Origin: a virus
Virus record (IMG/VR): IMGVR_UViG_3300048588_000756
Span: 1-28,121 of that record
Length of the DNA stretch: 28,121 nt
Reading direction: 5' to 3' (one strand)
Under the pieces are notes generated by a model. It saw only the letters and a program-made list of their open reading frames with translations, had not been told where the DNA came from and searched no databases. The translations under genes and the position numbers were made by a program. Position 1 is the stretch's first letter. Every line of letters begins with the position of its first letter. This document shows, piece after piece, positions 4,782 through 12,235 of the stretch.

Positions 4782-5501
4782 AAACTAATTGCATTTTCGC
4801 TCTTTGCTTTATTATTCAATCTCTGTTCTCAAACATCCGATCGAGATAAAGAAAACAAACTTTTAATTCTTGGAATTCTTCATTACCAGAACACTGGTGT
4901 CTATGACTTTGCTTCTTGCCAAACCAATTACCAACTGAATCCAGCCTACATTTCTGGTGGATTTGCGGAAAGATTTATCACTGACTTCAAACAATATAAG
5001 AATGTATTTTTCGGAGACTCAACAGCGTCCTTCTATTCTGAATTTCCAAATTTTCTAAATCCAAATACAACTCAAAATAACGCTACACCCGGTGACACTC
5101 TTTGCGATTATAGATCTCGTTTTAAAAAATCAATTAACTCTACGCCTGAAAATATAATTGTCTCAACTCTTGGCGGCAATGATATATTGAGGCAAATTCC
5201 CAATTCGATAATCATCGAAACTTTTCAAGATTTCCATAAATCATTAACATCTCACTTTCCCAATTCAAAAGTATCATATGTAGAAGTTCATCCTACTTTC
5301 ATCGACTATGCCAACGCAGAACGGAAGACAGTTGCCAGTCAAATGCGAGCTTACTCTTCGGATGCGTGTTGGATTGATCCTGATGTTTGTTTTTCGAATC
5401 CACTTCTCGCATCTGAGATGTTGGATCAAATTCATCCAAACCAAGGACCTGCTTTTTGTATTAAGAATCTTCTGCTTAACAACTGCGGAGTATTACTGTA
5501 A
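4770..5501 (+). CDS. SGNH/GDSL-family hydrolase lipoprotein
   Basis: This 243-residue protein has a signal peptide with a spirochaete-type lipobox (FALLFNLC, Cys19), so it is probably a lipoprotein anchored in the envelope. The SGNH catalytic set is visible: block I FFGDSTAS with Ser84, a glycine near 108 in NNATPGDT (block II), block III LGGNDIL with Asn137, and block V MLDQIHPNQG with Asp219 and His222. Such enzymes cleave or transfer acyl/acetyl esters on lipids, LPS sugars or peptidoglycan. It overlaps the next gene by one base and heads the lysis cassette, so a role in opening or modifying the envelope at lysis is likely. Lysogenic conversion or superinfection exclusion is an alternative. 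Its start codon sits inside a 24-bp palindrome. Confidence 0.8.
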   Translation: MRLAKLIAFSLFALLFNLCSQTSDRDKENKLLILGILHYQNTGVYDFASCQTNYQLNPAYISGGFAERFITDFKQYKNVFFGDSTASFYSEFPNFLNPNTTQNNATPGDTLCDYRSRFKKSINSTPENIIVSTLGGNDILRQIPNSIIIETFQDFHKSLTSHFPNSKVSYVEVHPTFIDYANAERKTVASQMRAYSSDACWIDPDVCFSNPLLASEMLDQIHPNQGPAFCIKNLLLNNCGVLL

Positions 5502-5725
5502 TGACTGAAATGGTGAAAGCTTTGTCGAGAGATTTAACTTTGAAAGATCTTCTCTATATTATGGGACTTGGGATCTCATTTGTTTTCCAATACTTAACCA
5601 TGTATCGAGAACATGATGTGAGGATTGTCGTACTTGAAACACAAATGTTCTCCATAGGTAAGGTTATGGAAGAAGTGCGCTTGGACGTAAAAACACTTCT
5701 GCAAAGAAAACAGAAAGGAAACTAA
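5501..5725 (+). CDS. Small one-TM protein of the lysis cassette, holin/antiholin-like
   Basis: The 74-residue product overlaps the lipoprotein stop by one base (TAATG). It has a short charged N-terminus, one hydrophobic segment at about residues 17-34 (LLYIMGLGISFVFQYLTM), and a charged helical tail (RIVVLETQMFSIGKVMEEVR, then LDVKTLLQRKQ) that could form a coiled coil. One TM plus a basic tail is seen in small holins, antiholins and pinholins. Position between two lytic enzymes supports a lysis role. No family-specific motif was recognised, so the role is inferred from topology and context. Confidence 0.55.
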   Translation: MTEMVKALSRDLTLKDLLYIMGLGISFVFQYLTMYREHDVRIVVLETQMFSIGKVMEEVRLDVKTLLQRKQKGN

Positions 5726-5726
5726 G

Positions 5727-6416
5727 ATGGTTTCAAATCCTCACACAGCCAAATTTGCTTACGATTATCTAACACAAAGAGACAACAGTTTGGTGATCCA
5801 AGTCATTGATGGTTGGGTATGGAATTATGAAACCAAAAAGAAATTGTTTCCAGTTTCTGAAATGGACAAAAGAGAATCAGAACTCTTTGATCGAACAACG
5901 GAATGTTTTATTTCTTCCGGATCTATGTTTGCAGGATGCCTTCATAAAGCTGGTATTCTTGCAACCATCATCGATGAGCTGACATACAAAATCAATGTCA
6001 TCGATCATTTAAAAAGAAAACAGACTCGATTTTTTTGGGAATCTCATAAGCGCGTATTCAATGAATTTTATCTGAAAGATTCGGAGTATGAATTTGTTTA
6101 TGAAAAAGTAAATGGTAACGAGGATAAAATTCGAGCGTCGATTGATGCAGGCTTCGTTGTTATATGTTCCATCTGGATTAAGCCTTGGTATCCTTCTGGC
6201 CGTGGCCATCTCATTATCATAAAAGGATACGTTTTAGATCAGAATGGAAATATAACTGCTTGGATCTGCGATGATCCGTTTGGTGACTGCCTTTCAAAAT
6301 ACATTAATCATAATGGACACGATGTCAGATACGATTTGAAGAATTGGAGAATGATGATGAATTCTCCCGAAGATAAACCGAGATTATTTGGATATGTAAG
6401 GAAGAGAATAAAATGA
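5727..6416 (+). CDS. Papain/C39-like cysteine peptidase, candidate endolysin
   Basis: This 229-residue protein has the arrangement of a C39-like (peptidase C39_2) papain fold: a candidate nucleophile Cys60 in TECFISSGSMFAG at the start of a helix, His161 in GRGHLIIIKGYV, and Asp182/183 in WICDDPFGD. The spacing and the aromatic strands before the His (VVICSIWIKPWYPSGRG) fit the family. Such domains act in phages as peptidoglycan endopeptidases or amidases. It has no signal peptide, so it would need a holin to reach the cell wall; holin-like genes flank it on both sides. It ends in an ATGA overlap with the next gene. The endolysin role is an inference from the cassette; a virion-associated or maturation peptidase is less likely. 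Confidence 0.7.
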   Translation: MVSNPHTAKFAYDYLTQRDNSLVIQVIDGWVWNYETKKKLFPVSEMDKRESELFDRTTECFISSGSMFAGCLHKAGILATIIDELTYKINVIDHLKRKQTRFFWESHKRVFNEFYLKDSEYEFVYEKVNGNEDKIRASIDAGFVVICSIWIKPWYPSGRGHLIIIKGYVLDQNGNITAWICDDPFGDCLSKYINHNGHDVRYDLKNWRMMMNSPEDKPRLFGYVRKRIK

Positions 6417-6697
6417 GTGAAGAAGAGATTTCAAGATTAAAAGCAGAGATTGAAAAACTGAAACGGCCTATGTTTTCCAAAAATGATTTTTGGAGACTTC
6501 TTTCTGTGGCGATGATCTTTGCAGGCCAACACTATCCAAAGTTTGAAACAACGATTGGAATGTTCCAAGGAAATTTCCTCGGGAAAACAAATGAAATCAT
6601 CCTCGCAGGTCTTGCGGGATTTATATTCATTCCACTAGTGAACAGGTGGTTGGACAACAAAAAAGCAAAACGATTTTCAGAGCAGATACAAGAATGA
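6413..6697 (+). CDS. Two-TM holin candidate
   Basis: The 94-residue product starts in an ATGA overlap with the peptidase gene and ends in one with the spanin candidate. It has a charged coiled N-terminal stretch (MSEEEISRLKAEIEKLKRP), a moderately hydrophobic first segment (FWRLLSVAMIFAGQHYP, residues 26-42), a clear second TM (IILAGLAGFIFIPLVNRWL, about 62-80) and a basic tail (DNKKAKRF). Size and topology fit a small class II-type holin that would release the cytoplasmic peptidase. There is no unique motif, so holin is a context call. Confidence 0.6.
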   Translation: MSEEEISRLKAEIEKLKRPMFSKNDFWRLLSVAMIFAGQHYPKFETTIGMFQGNFLGKTNEIILAGLAGFIFIPLVNRWLDNKKAKRFSEQIQE

Positions 6698-7062
6698 GAT
6701 CACCAATTTTCAATCTGCTTTTCTTGAAAATAGTTCTGATGTTTTTTTGCATTGGGTGCGGAAGTCTTCCTATATCCGAACCAGCAACAAACGCCTATGC
6801 AAACTCTTTGAAAGAAAAAGCGAAAGCGATCAAAGAAAAGCCAGGCGTTTCCAAAGAAGAAATACTAACTGCAAATGAGTTAGAAAGAGCCGCCAATCTC
6901 ATTCAAATTTCGGGAAAACAATCTGCTGAGAACCAAGAAGAGATTCAAGACCTTAACTACAAAGCAGGTCAGATTGATTTTCTATATTGGATCGCAAGCT
7001 TTCTCATTATAGGTGCACTCATTTATTTTATAGGACCAATACTTTTAAAGAGGTTTGGATGA
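6694..7062 (+). CDS. Unimolecular spanin candidate (lipobox plus C-terminal TM)
   Basis: The frame extends upstream to 6646, but the ATG at 6694 gives the ATGA overlap used throughout the cassette and starts right at a signal peptide. The 122-residue protein has an N-terminal hydrophobic signal with a lipobox-like end (MFFCIGCGS, Cys22 most likely), a charged, helical periplasmic part of about 70 residues (SLKEKAKAIKEKPGVSKEE, then NELERAANLIQISGKQSAEN), and a C-terminal TM (LYWIASFLIIGALIYFIGPI, about residues 98-117). A lipid anchor in the outer membrane joined to an inner-membrane TM is the defining layout of u-spanins such as T1 gp11. It is the last gene before the terminase, at the usual end of a lysis cassette. 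Confidence 0.65.
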   Translation: MRSPIFNLLFLKIVLMFFCIGCGSLPISEPATNAYANSLKEKAKAIKEKPGVSKEEILTANELERAANLIQISGKQSAENQEEIQDLNYKAGQIDFLYWIASFLIIGALIYFIGPILLKRFG

Positions 7063-7622
7063 CTCCAGAGATCATTCGTGAACGTGCTTTCTATATGTAC
7101 CTTGTCGGAGGTGAATCGTTTAATTCCATTGCATTGAGCTTACGAACTGAATTTGGAACGAAAACCACGGCCAAGTCAGTTCAGTCATGGGCTACTAAAA
7201 AAGATTCCATCGGAATGACTTGGGAAGATCGAAGGAAAGCCGTTACGCAAATTGCGGAATCAAGAATTGAAGTCGTTGCAGAGAATCGATTGGTTGAGAT
7301 CCGAACTAGAACCAAAAAAATCATCGATACAATTTACGAATCAATGATCTCCGAACATGCACCTGGCATCAAAACATTGGAAGGTGCCGCTTACGCATTC
7401 AAGACGTTAGCTGAATTTGAAACAAAGCTCGCAGATATGGAAGATTCAAAATTATCTCCAATGATGCTCATTCAATCTTTTTTCAATGCACTGATGAAAT
7501 GCAAACCTGTTTCCGTAGTTATCGAAAAACATTGGGATGAGATAAACAAAATCATTCGAGATGATTTCATTCATGTTTCTTCTTCAAACACACCTACGAT
7601 AAAGAATGTCACTGAACGATAA
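7059..7622 (+). CDS. Terminase small subunit-like protein
   Basis: The start chosen is the ATG at 7059, in an ATGA overlap with the spanin candidate and preceded by AGAGG; a longer frame from 6987 would run through that gene. The 187-residue product has an N-terminal helix-turn-helix (RERAFYMYLVGGESFNSIAL, then TEFGTKTTAKSVQSWATKK), which fits DNA recognition by a small terminase (DUF1804/Mu gp27-like layout). A long central helical region (AESRIEVVAENRLVEIRTRT) would oligomerise. It immediately precedes and overlaps the terminase ATPase gene by 17 bases, which is strong positional support. The protein would select the packaging site and stimulate the large subunit. Confidence 0.75.
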   Translation: MTPEIIRERAFYMYLVGGESFNSIALSLRTEFGTKTTAKSVQSWATKKDSIGMTWEDRRKAVTQIAESRIEVVAENRLVEIRTRTKKIIDTIYESMISEHAPGIKTLEGAAYAFKTLAEFETKLADMEDSKLSPMMLIQSFFNALMKCKPVSVVIEKHWDEINKIIRDDFIHVSSSNTPTIKNVTER

Positions 7623-8325
7623 AGACATATTTCAAAAGTTCTCAGAGGAAGGAACCAAACGATTTTCTAAAATCAAGAAAGAAGATCGTATTCATTATGG
7701 AAAAGAGTTCGGTCAAAAATCTTTACTCGCATTTGCAAGATATATCGATCCAAAATTCGAAGCTCCCAAACATATCAAACTGATCATCGATGTGTTAGAA
7801 GATATGGAGAAAGGAAAGATTCTTCGCACTATTATCAATATGCCTCCAAGACATGGTAAGTCTCAAATCTGCACACGCATTTTTCCAACTTGGTATCTTG
7901 GAAAACATCCTGATATAGAAGTCATCATAGCATCGTATTCAAATAAAAAAGCAGAGCGATTTACTGGCTGGATTCGAGACAGAATTGAAGCTCCTGCGTT
8001 CTCCGCCGTCTTTCCCGATGTTGCTGTGCGTGATGATGTAAGAGCTAGGAGCGATTGGCAAACGACAGCCGGCGGTGTTGTGATCGGTGCTGGCCTCTCA
8101 GGAGGTTTAACTGGAGAAGGTGCAGGCCTTCTCATCATTGATGATCCATATAAAAACATGGAAGAAGCAACATCGGAAACGATGAATGAAAAAATCTGGG
8201 AGAACTATCTTAGCGTTGCGGAAGCTCGTTTGGCACCAAATGCAAGGGTTCTTATCGTTCACACACGTTGGACACGAAACGATCTAACTGGCCGACTCCT
8301 CGGAGAGGATAAGGACGAAGAATGA
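7606..8325 (+). CDS. terL-N: Terminase large subunit, ATPase half (split gene)
   Basis: The 239-residue product contains the packaging ATPase: Walker A PPRHGKS (residues 80-86), Walker B LLIIDDP (175-181) with the catalytic acid following, and the coupling motif VHTRW (218-222). The adenine-side motif region (DVLEDMEKGKILRTIINMP) precedes Walker A as usual. The protein stops at LTGRLLGEDKDEE, exactly where full-length large terminases continue into the linker and nuclease. The nuclease follows as a separate gene starting in an ATGA overlap. Together they total about 480 residues, the normal length of one large terminase. The ATPase would drive DNA into the prohead at the portal. Confidence 0.9.
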   Translation: MSLNDKDIFQKFSEEGTKRFSKIKKEDRIHYGKEFGQKSLLAFARYIDPKFEAPKHIKLIIDVLEDMEKGKILRTIINMPPRHGKSQICTRIFPTWYLGKHPDIEVIIASYSNKKAERFTGWIRDRIEAPAFSAVFPDVAVRDDVRARSDWQTTAGGVVIGAGLSGGLTGEGAGLLIIDDPYKNMEEATSETMNEKIWENYLSVAEARLAPNARVLIVHTRWTRNDLTGRLLGEDKDEE

Positions 8326-9056
8326 AAGTTGAAACTGTTGGTGATTGGAAAGTATTGCGATTGCCTGCTATCGATGACGAAGGGAAAGCACTTTGGCAAG
8401 AAAGGTTTCCCATAGAACGATTGCAAAAAATCCGCACGCTTTATAACGAAAAAAGATTCAGCGGAATCTATCAACAAATTCCTATGGATACCGTTGGACA
8501 TTGGTTTGTTGATCCGATCTTTAGTGAGCCACCCGATGATCTGAAAATGATTGGATGGTGGGATCCGGCTTTTAAAAAGGAATCAAAGAAAAAAGACTTC
8601 AACGGCTTTGGTGCCGGGAATGTTCATGAAGATTTATTCTATTTAAAGAAAGGTGAAATTTGGAGATCAGATCTCAGATCAACCTATGATAAAATTGAAA
8701 AGCTTTATTTCCAATTAGGCCTAGAACTTCTTTATGTGGAAGTTAACCAGGGACAAGATGCTCTCATCATTGAATTAGAAAACCGAGGACTCCGAGTCAA
8801 ACCTCACTACTCCTCGGACTCTAAAGAATTTAGAATCGAAAACTATGTAAAATTGAATTGGAACAAGATTCGATTCAGCAACCAAGTGAGTCCCGAATTT
8901 ATCAAACAGATTTTGAAATATACGGAGCTTGCTAAGCATGATGATGCCCCGGATACTTTGGCATGTCTCATCAAAATACTCGGCTTTGGAATCAAAGCTA
9001 AATCGTTAAAAAATAGAATGAATTTCTTTGACTTACTTTTCGGAGGTGATTGGTGA
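8322..9056 (+). CDS. terL-C: Terminase large subunit, nuclease half (split gene)
   Basis: This 244-residue protein starts with the linker segment normally internal to large terminases (DWKVLRLPAIDDEGKALWQE), then an RNase H-like nuclease domain. Candidate metal ligands are Asp81 in IGWWDPAF, Glu140 in LLYVEVNQGQD and Asp207/208 in KHDDAPDTLA. Its ATG overlaps the ATPase stop as ATGA, and an AAGGA lies about six bases upstream of the ATG, so independent translation is plausible. No slippery heptamer is seen at the junction, arguing against simple -1 ribosomal frameshifting. It ends in a GTGA overlap with the portal gene. It would cut concatemeric DNA at the start and end of packaging. Confidence 0.9.
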   Translation: MKVETVGDWKVLRLPAIDDEGKALWQERFPIERLQKIRTLYNEKRFSGIYQQIPMDTVGHWFVDPIFSEPPDDLKMIGWWDPAFKKESKKKDFNGFGAGNVHEDLFYLKKGEIWRSDLRSTYDKIEKLYFQLGLELLYVEVNQGQDALIIELENRGLRVKPHYSSDSKEFRIENYVKLNWNKIRFSNQVSPEFIKQILKYTELAKHDDAPDTLACLIKILGFGIKAKSLKNRMNFFDLLFGGDW

Positions 9057-10444
9057 GAAGATCTAAAAAGAAAAATCGAAATAGTGAGTCAGGCATTCAA
9101 GAGTCTTCCAGTGATCTTGAATCTCGTCTTGATACATTGATCCATGCTGGGACTGGAAAAGGAATTTTGGGAAAGGATAAGCTTCGTGATACGGCACCTA
9201 ACCCAACGAGATTTTTTCCTTCCGAAGCTCGCAAATACTATGAGTCAAATGGATTCATCGCAAATATCATAGACTCTGTTGCCGATGATGCCACACGGGA
9301 AGGAATTGAATTACAAACCAATCGTGACAAAGATAATTCTGCAACTGGAGAAAAAGGACTTGGGATTTCCAGGATCCTTTTGAACCGGATGGAAGATTTG
9401 AAACTGATGAGTCGTGTCCGTGAACATATTAAGAATTCAAGACTCCATTCAAATGGTTCACTTTTGTTTTGGGGAATCCTCGCTGACCTTCCTCAAACAA
9501 ATTCTCAGTTAGCTCTAAGAATGCCAGATACGATTCGGAAGTTGCAATTTATAAATGTAATTGAACCAGATAGATATTCGGTGAATCGACTTTCCTATGA
9601 TCCTCTCTCTAGTCTTTGGCATGAGCCTTCCATTTCCATTGCAGGAACTACGCTCGATCCCAGTCGATTCCATTGGCTTGTGAATAGTTGGGTTTGGGAT
9701 AACATGAGAGGTGTTTCTGTTTTAGAAAAAATATACGACGGCATCATGGCGATTGATACTGCACTTTGGTCAGTCACTTCGGTTCTTTTTGAATTGGCCG
9801 TGAAGGTTTTGAAAACGGATAAGATTGATTCATCACCTCAGCAGATGATGGACTACTTGCGTTTGCTACGCAGATCTCTTTCGACCCAATCCACTGCTAT
9901 GCTCGGAGAGAAAGAATCACTTGAGCGTCTTGGCAATACGGGAATTTCGGATTCTAATTTGGATAGTCTTCTCAATTTTGTTTTTGAAGTATTATCCGGA
10001 CTTTCGAAGATCCCTAAATCAAAAATTATGGGGAAAACTCAATCGGTTATCAACATTGGTGGAGGATCTGATGGAGATGATCTAAGCTACAACGAAATGG
10101 TTCATACATTTCGTGAACTTGAGGTTCGACCTATCATTAATCGTTTTATAGAATTAGAAATTCGGTCAACTCAAGGTGAAATCTACCAACAGCTAGGTGG
10201 CAATTACAAAGCCTTGGATTGGGAATTCAAATTTAAGCCTCTCTACAAGGCTACTCCGAGCTCCGAAGCAGATACATATCTGAAAAATGCGCAAGCAGAT
10301 CAGATTTATAACACAATAGGTGTGCTAGGTGCGGACTCAACTAAGCAAATGAGGTTCCCTCAGATGGAAAAATTCTCTGATTACACCTCCGAACATAACA
10401 ATGGACTCAATTTTGGGACTCCAGAACTGCCAGAGACCGTTTAA
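9053..10444 (+). CDS. Portal protein (DUF1073-type)
   Basis: The start chosen is the GTG at 9053, which gives a GTGA overlap with the nuclease gene and follows GGAGG; a TTG at 9050 is one codon upstream. The 463-residue protein has the features of DUF1073-type portals: an N-terminal basic tail, FIANIIDSVADDATREGIEL (about residues 69-88), ending in the hallmark region GLSKIPKSKIMGKTQSVIN followed by GGGSDGDDLSYNEMVHTFR and ELEVRPIINRFIELEI. It would form the dodecameric ring at the capsid vertex through which the terminase packages DNA and to which the neck attaches. Order (terminase, portal, MuF protein, DUF2213 protease) is standard for this phage type. Confidence 0.88.
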   Translation: MRRSKKKNRNSESGIQESSSDLESRLDTLIHAGTGKGILGKDKLRDTAPNPTRFFPSEARKYYESNGFIANIIDSVADDATREGIELQTNRDKDNSATGEKGLGISRILLNRMEDLKLMSRVREHIKNSRLHSNGSLLFWGILADLPQTNSQLALRMPDTIRKLQFINVIEPDRYSVNRLSYDPLSSLWHEPSISIAGTTLDPSRFHWLVNSWVWDNMRGVSVLEKIYDGIMAIDTALWSVTSVLFELAVKVLKTDKIDSSPQQMMDYLRLLRRSLSTQSTAMLGEKESLERLGNTGISDSNLDSLLNFVFEVLSGLSKIPKSKIMGKTQSVINIGGGSDGDDLSYNEMVHTFRELEVRPIINRFIELEIRSTQGEIYQQLGGNYKALDWEFKFKPLYKATPSSEADTYLKNAQADQIYNTIGVLGADSTKQMRFPQMEKFSDYTSEHNNGLNFGTPELPETV

Positions 10445-10446
10445 CA

Positions 10447-10638
10447 ATGAAAAATGATTTTTTGAGTAGTTTTCAAAAAACGCAGGAAATGCCCTTTTCC
10501 GACGTTTTAGGGTCAGGGGGTAGTAAAGGTATGGGTTTTGATTTACTAAACAAAACTAAACACCATTGGCGGGGTTTTAGAGGCATCTTAGATACTTGTT
10601 TAAGACCATTATGTCCCGAAACTTCAAAAAAAGGGTAA
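10447..10638 (+). CDS. Orphan 63-aa ORF between portal and MuF genes
   Basis: The frame fills the portal-MuF gap almost exactly, two bases after the portal stop and four before the next ATG, which favours a real gene. Against it, there is no good Shine-Dalgarno (AACA before the ATG), and the base composition (G-runs such as GGGTCAGGGGGTAG) and codon use differ from the neighbours. The product is basic with an unusual C-terminal half (TKHHWRGFRGILDTCLRPLC, ending PETSKKG). No family is recognised. It could be a recently acquired small gene, a remnant, or a non-coding spacer that happens to be open. Confidence 0.4.
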   Translation: MKNDFLSSFQKTQEMPFSDVLGSGGSKGMGFDLLNKTKHHWRGFRGILDTCLRPLCPETSKKG

Positions 10639-10642
10639 AATC

Positions 10643-12235
10643 ATGTATCCTTTGGCTTTGGAACAGCAATATGGAGAGTTATTCAGAGAAGAATTTTCTG
10701 TTTTTGCGGAAGAGTTGAACCGAAAGTTTCTCTCTTTAGCCAAAAAATACCTCCGAGACAATCCAAACACAGATCCGAGGCTCGATTCGACATCAGAATT
10801 TGATCAAAATAAAACTGAAGTGAAGCATGACATCTCAGATTTACTAAAATCTCTTTTCCAATTGCGAGATGAGTATGGAGATTTTCCACCAAGACCAAAA
10901 TTTGAATCTCAAATCAAACGAAACATTCATCAAATTGATGCTTGGACTCGCGACAAAACAGGCGAAGTCATCCAGAAGCAAAATGAAATGATGGGAAGTC
11001 CTCCGAGAGCTGGAGTCAGCGGTGGCGATCGCTCTCAATTCAGAGTTCCGGCAGTGAATTTGCCTGCGAGTGAGAGTCCCATCATTTGGGACCGTGTCAA
11101 TGAGACGATTAACAAAAATCGTAAGATCGCATCGAGTGCTTTCAAGTCACATTTCGCTGATGTCCAATCTCAAATTGAATCTGGAATTCGAAATGGAACT
11201 TCCTACCAAGAGTTAGCTAAGAAAATTTCAGAAACAACCGATGTCTCACTATCCAGGGCAGAATTTTGGGCAAAGGATCAAGCCAAGAATTTTTATGCCG
11301 AACAAACTAAGCTCCGACAAACGGCAGCTGGTTTTCCTGGGTTCATTTGGAAAACTCAAAAAGATTCTAGAGTTCGAGATACGCATGAACTCCTCCAAGA
11401 TAAATATTACACTTGGGATGATCTTCCGTTTGTAAATAGGAAAGGATTGGGACTCGTTCGAACAAAACCAGGAGATGAATGGGGCTGTAGGTGTTGGGCG
11501 GAACCTGCACGGGGGCCGAAAGGATCTCAGACAAATCGACCTGTAGAACCGCCAATTCAAATACAATCGAGAGAACAAAAAGCAAGTGAAACCTTAGCGA
11601 GTAAAATTCAAATTAACTCGAAAGAATCATTTGTTCCCAAAGTAAATCAATCCATAAATGATCTTTCTTCAATCTTTAAAATTCCAAATAATCTTACTCC
11701 AATAAAATTGAATACAATGAGTCCGACTTTACAAAAAAAGAATGTCCTAGGACTTTATAATCCAGAAAATTCTGTGATTGCCCTCAATCCATTGCCAAAA
11801 TTTGAAGATGTGATCCAGACAACTTTCATTCATGAGTTTGGGCATATGATTGATTATAAATTACTTGGGCCAAAAGGTATTTTTGGTTCTAATTCATCGG
11901 CACTCTCCAGCTTCAAAACAGCGGTCATTGGCACCAAATTGTACGACCAATTGAAAATTGCATATCGAACAGGAATGATTTCGAGAGATGGAAAAAATAT
12001 AGAACTGACCAAACCATTCCGAAATACACTCCAGTATCTTTTAAGCACCGAAGAACTTTTTGCAAGAGCCCACGAAATGTATATCACTCGAAAATTGGGT
12101 TCAAGTGAACTTTTGAGACAAATTCGAAAAAAGGAAAAAATGAATTTTATTTCCCATTATTGGGATGATGAAGACTTTAAAAAGGTTGAACAAGTCCTGG
12201 ATAAGATATTTAATGAAAACGGAATCCTAAAATGA
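10643..12235 (+). CDS. MuF-like head morphogenesis protein fused to HExxH zincin domain (candidate MuF toxin)
   Basis: This 530-residue protein has two parts. Residues about 155-290 are a phage Mu F-like minor head domain (AKDQAKNFYAEQTKLRQTAA, then IWKTQKDSRVRDTHELLQDK and GDEWGCRCWAEP with the conserved WGCRC). After a linker rich in Pro/Gln/Ser (290-330), residues about 335-530 form a zinc metallopeptidase-like domain: TTFIHEFGHMIDYKLL gives HExxH at 397-401, and STEELFARAHEMY (468-480) is a plausible third-ligand segment (Glu470 or Glu471). MuF proteins with variable C-terminal enzyme domains are known as polymorphic toxins of temperate phages (MuF toxins), carried in the virion with a downstream immunity gene. 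A small gene overlaps this one by ATGA, matching that arrangement. Toxicity is an inference; a capsid maturation role is the alternative. Confidence 0.82.
   Translation: MYPLALEQQYGELFREEFSVFAEELNRKFLSLAKKYLRDNPNTDPRLDSTSEFDQNKTEVKHDISDLLKSLFQLRDEYGDFPPRPKFESQIKRNIHQIDAWTRDKTGEVIQKQNEMMGSPPRAGVSGGDRSQFRVPAVNLPASESPIIWDRVNETINKNRKIASSAFKSHFADVQSQIESGIRNGTSYQELAKKISETTDVSLSRAEFWAKDQAKNFYAEQTKLRQTAAGFPGFIWKTQKDSRVRDTHELLQDKYYTWDDLPFVNRKGLGLVRTKPGDEWGCRCWAEPARGPKGSQTNRPVEPPIQIQSREQKASETLASKIQINSKESFVPKVNQSINDLSSIFKIPNNLTPIKLNTMSPTLQKKNVLGLYNPENSVIALNPLPKFEDVIQTTFIHEFGHMIDYKLLGPKGIFGSNSSALSSFKTAVIGTKLYDQLKIAYRTGMISRDGKNIELTKPFRNTLQYLLSTEELFARAHEMYITRKLGSSELLRQIRKKEKMNFISHYWDDEDFKKVEQVLDKIFNENGILK

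Noticed and set aside
8300-8340. -1 programmed ribosomal frameshift joining the terminase halves
   Set aside because: No X-XXY-YYZ heptamer lies upstream of the overlap, and a ribosome site precedes the nuclease ATG. Separate translation is simpler.
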